Of a DNA stretch of 50,207 nt, positions 18,089 to 26,168 are shown one piece after another; the stretch's first letter is position 1; the number at the start of each line of letters is the position of its first letter. A model generated the notes under the pieces. That model had not been told where the DNA came from. It ran no database searches and saw only the letters and a program-made list of their open reading frames with translations. A program made the translations under genes and the position numbers. The stretch is from Lachnospiraceae bacterium (GTDB lineage: Bacteria > Bacillota > Clostridia > Lachnospirales > Lachnospiraceae): contig JAJPXQ010000091.1 in NCBI GenBank assembly GCA_021205385.1, positions 1 to 50,207 of the forward strand, written 5' to 3'.

Positions 18089-18927
18089 ATGCAAAGTGAA
18101 CTGATTTTTTTAGAAGAGCAGAATATATCGGAGGCACTTTTACGGAAGATTGAGGAGTTCCGGGAGAGTTATCCGGTCTCAGACGCGGTGAAAAACCGCG
18201 TTACGCGGCCTTCGATTCCTTTTTACGGGAAAGAGATCCTGGAGATGGCGATCACGGCGCTGCTGCAGGGCTCAAATCTGCTGCTCTCCGGGGCGAAGGC
18301 CACCGGAAAAAATATTCTGGCGGAGAATCTGGCCTACATCTTCGGGCGCCCGACCTACAATATTTCTTTTAATGTCAATACGGACAGCAGCTCGCTCATC
18401 GGGACGGACACCTTCCGCGACAACGAGGTGCAGTTGCGCAAGGGCAGTGTCTACCGCTGCGCGGAGGAGGGCGGCTTCGGCATTTTCGATGAGATCAATA
18501 TGGCGAAGAACGACGCGGCCAGCGTGCTGCATGCAACGCTCGACCATCGACGGATGATCGACGTGCCGGGCTACGAGCGTATCGAGCTGCACCCGGCGAC
18601 GCGTTTCATCGGGACGATGAACTACGGCTACGCGGGAACGCGCGAGCTCAATGAGGCGCTGGTCTCACGTTTTCTGGTCATTGATATGCCGCCTCTGACG
18701 GAGGAGAACCTGCGGAAAATCATCGAGCACGACTATCCGGCGATCCGCCCGGACTCCTCGGCGCGCTGGGCGCGGTAAAGATTGGACTTACTCCCCTGAA
18801 AGCAGTGGAGATGGGCGTCACGAACAAGGCCTTCGATATCTTCGAGAAGGAGATTGTATCGGATATGGTCATGACCCGCATCCCGGAGGACTGGACGCGG
18901 GAAGATGTGTTCGGCGGGACGGTCTGA
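18089..18927 (+). pseudogene. MoxR-family AAA ATPase, disrupted by an internal deletion/frameshift
   Basis: ATG 18089 follows AAGGAG. The N-terminal 229 codons contain an intact AAA core: Walker A GAKATGKN, Walker B FGIFDEINMAK, sensor 1 RFIGTMNYGY, and LNEALVSRF with the likely arginine finger. The frame stops at 18778 soon after IEHDYPAIRP. From 18751, one frame over, 58 codons (GLLGALGAVKIGL through MGVTNKAFDIFEKE to TGA 18925-18927) read as the C-terminal lid end of the same family. About 30 residues that normally lie between, ending in an LDLR-type motif, are missing. The result is a deletion of roughly 90-100 bp that also shifts frame. In intact systems this ATPase acts with the downstream VWA protein, as NorQ/NorD or CbbQ/CbbO do. 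An assembly error is possible. Confidence 0.75.
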
Positions 18928-18944
18928 ACCCAGGAGGAAGAAGC

Positions 18945-20681
18945 TTGGAAGAAGAGTATCGCTACGAACTGGAAAACCGCATGCGCAACCTGCTCTGGAC
19001 CGTCAGCGGGGATTATGAGCTGGAGGCAAATCTCGATGTCGATTCGTTTCACCATTATCCCTCGATTTCTCTCTATGACGCGGTCAGACAGGGCGCTTTC
19101 GCACGCTTTTTTTCCACGGATGAGTTCGGCCTCTATCTGGTGAAGAAGCTGTATCTCGGGGCAGATGAGGCTTCCCTGATGCTGCTCGCGCAGCTGTGCG
19201 TCGATCAGGCAGCCTGCGAGAAGGCGGCACAGGAGCGCCCGGGACTGCGCTCCCTGCGGCGCAGGGCTTATGCGGATATTTTGGAACGGGATTTTGACCG
19301 GCTGGCTGCGCATCCGCTCGGGCGACTGAAAATTGCAGTGCTGCGGAACGGGATCGATGGGAATTATACTGCCGGAAAGCAGATCACGGAGCAGATGGAA
19401 GAGCTCTTCGCCCTGCGTGGCGCGACGGATACGATGGAGGTCATCCGGCAGACCGACCGCTTTTACAACCGTCTGGTCGATCCGGCTTTTGAGACGGAGC
19501 ACGGTAGTCTGGAGACGGTGCTGGCGGTCAGCGCGGAGGATCTGCAGGCTTTTGACTGGCAGGATTTCCTCGATGAGGCGGCGCTGGAGGCCGCGATGGA
19601 GCTGGAGGAAGAGGCGGCGAGCATCGACCCGGAGCAGGAGGCGCCGGAGGGGCGCGGCCACGCCGGGCGTATCCTGGTCACGGAGGAGGCCGCCCGCAAG
19701 ATGTACTCCTACATCGAGCTGAATTTCGGGAGCTCCTACATGGATGAGCGGGAGCAGGAGCGCCTGAACCGCCGCGTCTGCCGCGGCGTCCATGGGGACT
19801 GCCGGCTGTACTTTACCGACGGCATCATCGAACACGCGGTTCGCGAAAATAATACCTATGTGCTGGCCTGCCGTACCAGGGATCAGAATGAGCGCTTCTA
19901 CAGCCAGCATCGGCGCGTGTCGCGCCACAATATTGAGCAGCTCGGTCAGCTGCTGCGCCGTTCGCTGCAGGCGCGTGATGAGGAGGATCGCATGGAGGCG
20001 GCTTACGGAGCGGTTATCCCGCGCAAGCTCTGGAAGGTGGGCAGGACGGATGATCCACGTCTGTTTACGAGGACCTTCAGAAAGCCGAATTCTGATTTTG
20101 TGGTGGATGTGCTGATGGACGGCAGCGGATCGCAGAGGAGCCGCCAGAGCATGGTGGCGCTGCAGGGCTATATTCTGTCGGCAGCGCTTACGAAGGCGCG
20201 GATTCCACACCGGGTCTTAAGCTTCTGCAGCTTCTGGAACTATACGGTCATGCGCCGTTTCCGGGAGTATGATGACGGTCCCGAGGCGGACTGGAGGATT
20301 TTTCAGTTTACATCGTCCTCGAGCAACCGGGACGGCCTGGCCCTGCGCGCCGCGGCGGACGGCCTGCTGCAGCGCCCGGAGGAGAACCGCATTCTGATCG
20401 TGCTCAGCGATGGCAGGCCGAATGACGTCGTGGTCAACCGCCCGAACGTGAAGAACCCGTCCGTCTACACCGGAGAATACGCGGTGAAGGACACGGCGGC
20501 GGAGGTGCGGCGGCTTCGTGCACAGGGCATTGCCGTACTCGGCGTCTTCGTCGGCGAGGAGCGTGACCTGATGGCGGAGCGCCGGATTTTCGGCAAGGAT
20601 TTCGCCTACATCCGGGACGTGTCGACCTTTGCCCACGTGGTGGGACGCTATTTGAAAAAACAACTGGATGACCGGGACTAG
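18945..20681 (+). CDS. VWA-domain protein, MoxR partner (NorD/CbbO-like)
   Basis: 578 aa with a TTG start at 18945, chosen because AGGAGGAAG lies 4-12 bp upstream and no ATG fits. The N-terminal ~380 residues are a helical, acidic region of unknown fold, with a run rich in Glu near residue 215. The C-terminal von Willebrand A domain has a complete MIDAS: VLMDGSGSQRS near residue 390, SSSNRDGLALR, and LSDGRPND. VWA proteins of this layout pair with MoxR ATPases to remodel or insert metal cofactors in target enzymes. Here the partner gene upstream is broken, so the VWA protein may be orphaned. It is 9 bp from the next small gene. Confidence 0.88.
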   Translation: MEEEYRYELENRMRNLLWTVSGDYELEANLDVDSFHHYPSISLYDAVRQGAFARFFSTDEFGLYLVKKLYLGADEASLMLLAQLCVDQAACEKAAQERPGLRSLRRRAYADILERDFDRLAAHPLGRLKIAVLRNGIDGNYTAGKQITEQMEELFALRGATDTMEVIRQTDRFYNRLVDPAFETEHGSLETVLAVSAEDLQAFDWQDFLDEAALEAAMELEEEAASIDPEQEAPEGRGHAGRILVTEEAARKMYSYIELNFGSSYMDEREQERLNRRVCRGVHGDCRLYFTDGIIEHAVRENNTYVLACRTRDQNERFYSQHRRVSRHNIEQLGQLLRRSLQARDEEDRMEAAYGAVIPRKLWKVGRTDDPRLFTRTFRKPNSDFVVDVLMDGSGSQRSRQSMVALQGYILSAALTKARIPHRVLSFCSFWNYTVMRRFREYDDGPEADWRIFQFTSSSSNRDGLALRAAADGLLQRPEENRILIVLSDGRPNDVVVNRPNVKNPSVYTGEYAVKDTAAEVRRLRAQGIAVLGVFVGEERDLMAERRIFGKDFAYIRDVSTFAHVVGRYLKKQLDDRD

Positions 20682-20690
20682 GAGGAAGAG

Positions 20691-20918
20691 ATGAAAGAAT
20701 ACGAAGTAGTACACGAGATCTTCAATGAATGCGCGAACAATCAGATGCGGGACATCTTTTTCGAGGAGCTCTCGTTGGACGACCCGGAGCAGTACATCCG
20801 GAACAAACACAAGGATAAAGAGCTGAGTCTTGAGCGGGAGGATCTCGCGGATGGGACGATTATCTATCACGTCGAGACATCGGGGATCTCGCAGCGGTAT
20901 ACGTTCACAGAGATATAA
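20691..20918 (+). CDS. Small hypothetical protein, third gene of the MoxR-VWA operon
   Basis: 75 aa, acidic and soluble, beginning MKEYEVVHEIFNECANNQ. I do not recognise a family. GAGGAAGAG precedes ATG 20691, and it follows the VWA stop by 9 bp, so it is probably co-translated. The sequence has many charged residues and one Cys and no membrane segment. Its stop is embedded in the start of the long direct repeat, whose first hairpin can serve as its terminator. Confidence 0.7.
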   Translation: MKEYEVVHEIFNECANNQMRDIFFEELSLDDPEQYIRNKHKDKELSLEREDLADGTIIYHVETSGISQRYTFTEI

Positions 20919-21105
20919 AAAAACTTCCGTCGCCGGAAGTGTTATTTTCGAGGGAGTGGGGGCTTTTGGGAAAGCCCCCAAGTGTTATGAATGAAATACG
21001 GATATGTCGCCCTTACGTGTACTATAATAGCAATGAAATATGTCCAAATTGTGGCGACGGTCTAAAAGCATTCTAAAATTCATAAATAAAATTTGAAGAA
21101 ATTTT
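20914..21105 (+). repeat. Long direct repeat, copy A (complete)
   Basis: Matches 25134-25306 with an exact offset of 4220 bp and about 8 mismatches in 165 bp. It contains a hairpin ACTTCCG/CGGAAGT (20923-20940) followed by a short T tract, a second 9-bp hairpin GGGGGCTTT/AAAGCCCCC (20958-20979), and a 29-codon microORF. The AT-rich tail (21077-21105, AAAATTTGAA) is absent next to copy B but reappears at 33398-33430 beyond the integrated element. Copy A therefore shows the uninterrupted unit. Confidence 0.9.
20987..21076 (+). CDS. 29-aa CPNCG microprotein, copy A (putative)
   Basis: ATG 20987 to TAA 21076. The peptide starts MNEIRICRPYVYY and holds NEICPNCGDGLKAF, a zinc-ribbon-like CxxC with one further Cys. 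The same ORF occurs at 25207-25296 with two amino-acid changes near the end. There is no Shine-Dalgarno directly before the ATG. GAGGGAG at 20950-20956 lies upstream of the 9-bp hairpin, which would bring it to about 8 nt from the ATG if folded. Other frames are also open here, so translation is unproven. Confidence 0.45.
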   Translation: MNEIRICRPYVYYNSNEICPNCGDGLKAF

Positions 21106-21154
21106 TAAGCAGGTGTTGGCGAGGAGTTCGATTTCGAAGAACCGTTTCACCAGA

Positions 21155-21430
21155 TTACGAAACATCAGGTTTTGAATCGGAAAGCGTCGATTTTTCCAAG
21201 ACGCTGTCATAATATAATTCATCAGGACAGATGTCCTGACCATTGGCCCATTCCACCGAATAGCCGTTCGCAAACACGCTCTTAAAATATGTTGTATCAC
21301 CAAGTTCTCCGTACCAGCTTCCCTTAATATATGGTTTTACATCAAATATTTTCGTTTCTCCGTTGTCAAAGAGAATGCGGAGCCGATAGTTGGATAGAGC
21401 ACTGACGGTCTTTGCTGTTGGTCTTAGCAT
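21155..21430 (-). CDS. DUF2442 domain protein
   Basis: 91 aa. The DUF2442 pattern is clear: YRLRILFDNGETKIFDVKPY, then FKSVFANGYSVEWANGQD and DICPDELYYDS. Function of the family is not established. It is often found next to DUF4160 genes, as here, and such pairs have been proposed as toxin-antitoxin-like modules. It lies 27 bp downstream of the DUF4160 gene on the same strand and ends about 80 bp from the long direct repeat. Confidence 0.85.
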   Translation of the reverse strand: MLRPTAKTVSALSNYRLRILFDNGETKIFDVKPYIKGSWYGELGDTTYFKSVFANGYSVEWANGQDICPDELYYDSVLEKSTLSDSKPDVS

Positions 21431-21457
21431 AAGCTTATATTCTCCTCTTGTTTTTAC

Positions 21458-21724
21458 TTATTTTAACGGATCAATTTTAAAATAGCCATCGCCTTCATCT
21501 AATAATTTCCAGTTGGCGAGAAGTTCATCTTCATGTAGTGTCATCCAGGCTTCAATCAGTTTTAGCTTATTGCGGGGAAACGTTCCTTCCAGAATCTCCC
21601 CGTCTAAAGCAATCACAATTTCATCGTCTCCATACAGGCAGTGGATATGCGGCTTGTGATGTCTTCCGCCTTTCTCGCTTTGCATTCGTATGATAATTCC
21701 ATAAAACATAGACAGTGTGGGCAT
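21458..21724 (-). CDS. DUF4160 domain protein
   Basis: 88 aa. It has the DUF4160 core: MFYGIIIRMQSEKGGRHHKPHIHCLYGDDEIVIALDGE, with the conserved HxPHIH-type histidines, and a C-terminal LIEAWMTLHEDELLANW. The role is unknown; adjacency to DUF2442 is typical. AAGGAG precedes its ATG on the minus strand, and a TATACT box at 21775-21770 could be its -10. Together with DUF2442 it forms the distal part of the minus-strand cassette behind the restriction-modification gene. Confidence 0.85.
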   Translation of the reverse strand: MPTLSMFYGIIIRMQSEKGGRHHKPHIHCLYGDDEIVIALDGEILEGTFPRNKLKLIEAWMTLHEDELLANWKLLDEGDGYFKIDPLK

Positions 21725-21798
21725 TTTTGATAATCTCCTTTTTCATAAAATCTTGGTAATTACAAAAAGAGTATAGTAGAAGTCTATCAGTTTTTTTG

Positions 21799-24700
21799 CT
21801 ATCGAAAATAAGTAGTTATCAGCCTTTCGTTTTCTGATTTGAGTATAGCAATCTTAGTCTTGTTGTCTTCGGCAGTAGCTTTTTTGAGCTTTTGCTTTAA
21901 TGAATTTATTTCCTTTACAATGGCTTTTTGTTCGTCCTTAGGTGGAACTTGTATAACCAGATTTGCTACTCTTTGTGCCGAGGCCCTGTTATGCCGTGAA
22001 AACTTTTCAAACTCCCCTTCTACTTGCAATGCCAATGCCATATATTCTGGCATGATTTTGTCACTGTGAATTCGCAGAACGCCGCAGTGATCAGTGGGAT
22101 AGAATGGCTGATTGGCTGGGATAATGTTGACCATCCAGTCACCGTCGATGCCCCAGAGAATGGAAGGGATGGAAAAATCTGTCAGATTCTGTTTGTCTAT
22201 GCGGCCAAATTCCTCGAATACATTGGCACTGTAGACAGGGATAGTACCATCTTCCGTGATTTCCGTGGAAAGCACGCGGTTCCCAATGCTGATCTCAAAT
22301 ATAGACGTGTCAGACAGACGATAATTTGTCAGGCCGGGTGTATCTTTGAGCACGCGGGTGCGGGTGGTTTTAATTGTCTTGCTAAAGGAAACACCGGAAA
22401 AATCCAGCATATCCTGAAGGCGAAGACGATCATAATATTTCTCTAATTCAGGGACATCATAAATATTTTCGGAAAAACTGTTTCTGATCATGCCTGCCAG
22501 AGTCCTATCGTCATAACGGTCGGAATCATTGTAGAGCAGTCCGCCTGCCTTTATGATCTGAATTCCTTCCTGCCCTTTTCGGTTGCTCCATTTGTAGCCA
22601 AGGAAAGTTTCCTGATTTTTATTATCATTTGGAGCAGTGACAACGAGCGTAGACTGACGGTATACAAGCGCAAAATACAACAATTTCTCTTGTTCCAGTG
22701 AAAAAGCATAGTCATAGAAATGCTGATTGAACCATCGCATTTGTTCATCCACAGATGCACGTATGAATCCTTTTTGCCTTATCTTTGCTCCATATTCGGA
22801 GGAAGCCAGAAAAGCAGAGTAATACTGGCCAAAATAAGAGTCTTCTTTCCATTCATCATAATTTTTGGCACGATTTGTAAAATGGCAATAGACTTCCTTT
22901 GTAACACCGATTTTCCGCAGATAACCATGATAAATTGCGGAGTCTTCCCAGTCTGTAATATCTGCACCTTCATAGATGGCATGTACGCTGTCGCTCGCCA
23001 GATCTGTGTGTTTGGGAGGCTCCTCAAATTTCTGTAAAAACAAAATCACAGTATTTGTACCAGTTGCACCAAAAGTCTTACTGCCAAATTGTGCGATCGC
23101 GCGAATGTAGAAATTACGAAGCAAAAATTCCCGGGCAGCAATGAAGCTTTCGTTCTCCTTATTGAGAATGCTGCTCGGCAGAATGACGGCGGCGACGCCT
23201 AACGGTTTTAAAAGCTGAGAAATGCGTTCTACAAATAAGGTTTCTATTTCAGAACCGTCGTTAGAGATTTTGTCGAGCACTTCAAGGCTATTGTCCTTCA
23301 ATTTCAGGTGCTGCTTGAAAGCTTTGACGGAGTAGGGCGGATTTGCAGCTAAAATATCGAATGAATATGGCGTGATGTTCTTGTCCGGATAATTTTCCAG
23401 ACCGTCGCCAAATATGATGTTGCCGCCTCCCGCACCATGCATGAACAGTGAAATCTTGGAAACTCGTGCCAGACGATAGTCTTTTTCAATGCCGTAAACT
23501 TTGTTTTCGACCCATGCGTCAGGCAGCTTTATTTCCGGGTCAATTTTTTTAACGATGTTGTTCACGGCCTCACATCCTTGCGTGAGAAAATGGCCGGCAC
23601 CGCAAGCGTAGTCTACGATTTTTGGGCATTCCATACCGTCGGAGTTGCGGACAATGCTCTCGAGTGGCAGACTGTCCCAGATAAATCGAGTGATTGGAAT
23701 TGGCGTAAAAAATTGTCCCTCATTTTGCTTGAAACCTTTGTTTAACAGTTGTTCAAAGAGGTCGCCGAGCATCTGGACATCGGCTGAACCAATAATGCGA
23801 TATTCCTGAAAAAGCTGAACTACTTCCACCAAAATCTTGCCGTTCTGGTAGAATAGATCCTCATTGTGGATATCTATGAAGGAAAAATCATTGTTTGTGT
23901 AAAATTTAAGAATGCGCAGAGTATCCCTTAAATCCTGAATCATTTTCTGACGGCGTTGACCAGTATACTGTTGCACAAGATTTTCAGCATAATCATCAGG
24001 CACATAGAGAATTTTTTCCCGCATGAATTTTTCCATGCCTTCCTTATACAAGCGCTGAAGTCTGTCCTGCAGAGATTCGTAGGTATCAGTTCCCACTTTA
24101 TACTGGAATTCGACGATATCATGATCGCTTTTTTGCATTTCATCCACAAGCTTGCAGATGAATAGGGCAACTAAACGGTTGAATGCATTTTCCTTGTCAG
24201 AAACATTATTATGACGCAATATTTCTTCAAAACGATTGACAATGCGGTCATTTTCGCTGAAATCTTTTAGATCAGACTTTCGCAGCGGTTTTACTCCGAT
24301 ATTATAGGCGACAGAATCATCGCGGAAAATTATATCTCCGCAGAAGCGCTTTTCATAAGTTTCATCCCAGGTGTTGAATAACTCGGCGGTCGTGTGGGCG
24401 TAAAGGTACAGGCGAATTGTTGGGTCATTTTTGGCAGATGCTATAATATTGGCATCATCTGTGCAGTCAATACTGTCTGTGTCATAAGTCAGCTTTCCAT
24501 CATCTAGATCAGATGCATACAGAGCAAGCCACTTACAACTCTTATCCTGCTGCCAGTAAGAGAAGAGCTGTCCACCATTTGTCAACATGTTCTTTTTCTC
24601 TTTGGCGTATTCGTTTCCGGGAGTTTTGCATTCTATAATGAAGAGTAAATTCTCATCCTCATCACTTACACAGATATCAGCGCGTCCGCTTTTTCCTTCG

Positions 24701-24990
24701 TGCCCTAGTAGCCATTCTCTTTCCAGTTCGATATGTTCGGGGCGGTAGCCTTTTTCCAGGAGACGATTGACGCATTCTAACACAACAAAATTTTCTGGAT
24801 TAGAAAAATTGCAGGTCGAGCGATGCGTAACGGTAAGTCCCGCTTCCTCTGGATAAATAATTTTTTCTGAATCCAGATCCAAGATAATGGAGCAGGAAAA
24901 AGCCTCGTAATATTTTTCATACTTTTTGGGAGAAGAAGATATAAACCCCATCGTCTTAATAGCTTCTTCAATATTCTGTCGGTTTATCAT
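21799..24990 (-). CDS. Single-chain restriction-modification enzyme (type IIG-like R-M-S fusion)
   Basis: About 1063 aa. The N-terminal nuclease-like part has GRADICVSDEDENLLFIIECKT, a D...ExK core. The middle is an N6-adenine methylase: motif I DYACGAGHFLTQG near residue 460 and catalytic NPPY near 550 (LAANPPYSV). The C-terminus is a target-recognition domain (FEISIGNRVLSTEITEDGT, VPPKDEQKAIV) ending in a coiled coil, as in HsdS. Restriction, modification and specificity thus sit in one polypeptide. The frame opens at an ATG at 25035, but TATAAT at 25039-25034 overlaps that codon and looks like the -10 box, so ATG 24990 is preferred, although its ribosome binding site is weak. Base composition is AT-rich, unlike the flanking genes. 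Confidence 0.88.
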   Translation of the reverse strand: MINRQNIEEAIKTMGFISSSPKKYEKYYEAFSCSIILDLDSEKIIYPEEAGLTVTHRSTCNFSNPENFVVLECVNRLLEKGYRPEHIELEREWLLGHEGKSGRADICVSDEDENLLFIIECKTPGNEYAKEKKNMLTNGGQLFSYWQQDKSCKWLALYASDLDDGKLTYDTDSIDCTDDANIIASAKNDPTIRLYLYAHTTAELFNTWDETYEKRFCGDIIFRDDSVAYNIGVKPLRKSDLKDFSENDRIVNRFEEILRHNNVSDKENAFNRLVALFICKLVDEMQKSDHDIVEFQYKVGTDTYESLQDRLQRLYKEGMEKFMREKILYVPDDYAENLVQQYTGQRRQKMIQDLRDTLRILKFYTNNDFSFIDIHNEDLFYQNGKILVEVVQLFQEYRIIGSADVQMLGDLFEQLLNKGFKQNEGQFFTPIPITRFIWDSLPLESIVRNSDGMECPKIVDYACGAGHFLTQGCEAVNNIVKKIDPEIKLPDAWVENKVYGIEKDYRLARVSKISLFMHGAGGGNIIFGDGLENYPDKNITPYSFDILAANPPYSVKAFKQHLKLKDNSLEVLDKISNDGSEIETLFVERISQLLKPLGVAAVILPSSILNKENESFIAAREFLLRNFYIRAIAQFGSKTFGATGTNTVILFLQKFEEPPKHTDLASDSVHAIYEGADITDWEDSAIYHGYLRKIGVTKEVYCHFTNRAKNYDEWKEDSYFGQYYSAFLASSEYGAKIRQKGFIRASVDEQMRWFNQHFYDYAFSLEQEKLLYFALVYRQSTLVVTAPNDNKNQETFLGYKWSNRKGQEGIQIIKAGGLLYNDSDRYDDRTLAGMIRNSFSENIYDVPELEKYYDRLRLQDMLDFSGVSFSKTIKTTRTRVLKDTPGLTNYRLSDTSIFEISIGNRVLSTEITEDGTIPVYSANVFEEFGRIDKQNLTDFSIPSILWGIDGDWMVNIIPANQPFYPTDHCGVLRIHSDKIMPEYMALALQVEGEFEKFSRHNRASAQRVANLVIQVPPKDEQKAIVKEINSLKQKLKKATAEDNKTKIAILKSENERLITTYFR

Positions 24991-25033
24991 TGGAGCTGTA
25001 CTTTGCCTTTCTGTTTTGGTTTCCGTCAAATAC

Positions 25034-25062
25034 ATTATAAAATAGGATGCGGATAAATGAAA
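25034..25062 (-). promoter_or_regulatory. Candidate promoter of the R-M gene
   Basis: Minus-strand TATAAT at 25039-25034; the -35 region 17 bp upstream (TTTCAT) is weak. The box overlaps the first possible ATG. Confidence 0.4.
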
Positions 25063-25206
25063 GAGAAGATCGAGATTTTTGTTTGCAATCTGTTAGTTGT
25101 GTTAGCTGCTTTTGAAAATGCGGAATCCTGCGGGAATAAAAAACCTCCGTTGCCGGAAGTGTTGTTTTCGAGGGAGTGGGGGCTTTTGGGAAAGCCCCCA
25201 AGTGTT

Positions 25207-25296
25207 ATGAATGAAATACGGATATGTCGCCCTTACGTGTACTATAATAGCAATGAAATATGTCCAAATTGTGGCGATGATCTAAAAGAATTCTAA
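25207..25296 (+). CDS. 29-aa CPNCG microprotein, copy B (putative)
   Basis: Second copy of the microORF, ending CPNCGDDLKEF and stop. The 3' end of this ORF is the attachment site of the integrated element, and the att core supplies its last codons and stop, so the reading frame is unharmed. A longer frame begins at 25057, but its N-terminal part is not shared with copy A. Confidence 0.45.
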   Translation: MNEIRICRPYVYYNSNEICPNCGDDLKEF

Positions 25297-25306
25297 ACTT
25301 CCTAAA
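25274..25306 (+). repeat. attL of the integrated element
   Basis: 33-bp site matching attR (33374-33406) at 31 positions; the exact core is GATCTAAAAGAATTCTAAA at 25279-25297. Offset between the sites is exactly 8100 bp. Confidence 0.8.
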
Positions 25307-25331
25307 AAATAAATTATCTTGTTTTGTCCTG

Positions 25332-25362
25332 CTCCATTATTGCTTGAATAATGGGGCTTTTT
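25332..25362 (+). terminator. Terminator at the left end of the element
   Basis: CTCCATTATT (25332-25341), loop GCTTG, AATAATGGGG (25347-25356), then CTTTTT. It would stop transcription entering the element from the microORF side. Confidence 0.7.
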
Positions 25363-25404
25363 CGTGTCGTTCATTTTATCATGGCTTATCATATTCCGCG
25401 TGGA

Positions 25405-25427
25405 GTTGTGTCAAAAGTTGTGTCAAA
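25405..25427 (+). repeat. Left end repeat (two GTTGTGTCAAA units)
   Basis: 23 bp made of GTTGTGTCAAA, one A, and a second GTTGTGTCAAA. An identical copy in the same orientation lies at 33284-33306 near the right end. Likely arm-type binding sites for integrase or excisionase. Confidence 0.75.
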
Positions 25428-25647
25428 ATCTGAGTACGAACGATGGTGTAAATGAATCGCCCGACACATTGCTAAAGAGTAGGACGCCGGGCGGAGCTGT
25501 TTGCTGAATTATAAATTACAGTTATTAGAAATAAATGCTTGCACTCTCTTGGGCGTTCTGGTAAACTTGGGATAAACAGGGAAAACCTGATAAAACCGAT
25601 CTGTGAATGGACACAGATTGCTAACCAAAAACAACTGGAGGTAGATT
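25428..25647 (+). other. Left-end non-coding region of the element
   Basis: 220 bp between the end repeat and the excisionase-like gene, with no ORF I can support. It holds inverted repeats: CGCCCG/CGGGCG (about 25458-25493) and ATCTGTG/CACAGAT (25599-25618). These could be operators or integrase/excisionase sites. Confidence 0.5.
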
Positions 25648-25866
25648 ATGAGATCATTATTTTCAAATGCCATTTCTGGCGAAAACACCACGATTATGCC
25701 AACCAATCTTAAACCCGCTGATGCTTGTCGGCGATATGCGCGTGGACATAACTCGCTTATGTCGGACGCACGCGCGGCCGGGGCTGTTATCCGTATTGGG
25801 AGGAGCGTATTGATAAACGTTCCCAAAATGGATAGTTATTATGCCTCTCTTGCGGGGGAGGACTGA
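25648..25866 (+). CDS. Excisionase-like DNA-binding protein (DUF6462-like)
   Basis: 72 aa. The second half (LKPADACRRYARGHNSLM...GAVIRIGRSVLINVPKMDSYY) has the layout of small winged-helix excisionase-type proteins common in Lachnospiraceae mobile elements. It should bind the element's ends and direct excision with the integrase at 32090-33226. GGAGGT precedes ATG 25648. Being first after attL fits an excision gene. The match is by sequence pattern only. Confidence 0.65.
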   Translation: MRSLFSNAISGENTTIMPTNLKPADACRRYARGHNSLMSDARAAGAVIRIGRSVLINVPKMDSYYASLAGED

Positions 25867-25868
25867 CT

Positions 25869-26168
25869 ATGTTGGAAGAAATTCTCAAAGGGGGCAGGGA
25901 GCAGGCCACGCCGACGCGGGACTTGATGCGGATTCTCAGACTTGACAGCGAGCGCGAGCTGCGATTGCTCATTGCACATGAACGGGCGGAGGGTGTGCCG
26001 ATTTGTTCGACAACCACGCCGCCGGGAGGCTATTTTCTCCCGGAAAATGCGGCAGAAGCAAGGCATTTTGTGGCATCTATGGACAGCAGACTGCAAGAAA
26101 TCACGAAGGCCACGGCGGCAGTGCGGAAGTACTTGGAAACGATGGAGGAAGGTGAGGAAGATGGCTAA
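25869..26168 (+). CDS. Small HTH-type phage protein, unknown role
   Basis: 99 aa, starting 3 bp after the excisionase-like gene. The N-terminal part (TRDLMRILRLDSERELRLLIAHERAEG) looks like a short winged-helix fold. PICSTTTPPGGYFLPEN resembles a pattern seen in small phage regulatory proteins. The C-terminus is a probable coiled coil (LQEITKATAAVRKYLETMEE). It overlaps the next start by 8 bp. Specific function not recognised. Confidence 0.6.
   Translation: MLEEILKGGREQATPTRDLMRILRLDSERELRLLIAHERAEGVPICSTTTPPGGYFLPENAAEARHFVASMDSRLQEITKATAAVRKYLETMEEGEEDG

Larger units (their letters stand above)
25134..25306 (+). repeat. Long direct repeat, copy B (left part, cut by the integrated element)
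   Basis: Same unit as 20914-21105 at a fixed 4220-bp offset. Both hairpins (second one at 25178-25199) and the microORF are kept. Homology stops just after the microORF stop codon, where the 8.1-kb element begins; the missing right end is found at 33398-33430. Confidence 0.9.

Noticed and set aside
25057-25206. Longer N-terminus for microORF copy B
   Set aside because: The extra 50 codons cover the R-M promoter region and are not shared with copy A.
16714-25306. Similarity of R1/R2 arms (TCTAAAAGAAATTC) to the att core (TCTAAAAGAATTC)
   Set aside because: The shared stretch is short and AT-rich; without genome-wide counts it may be chance.
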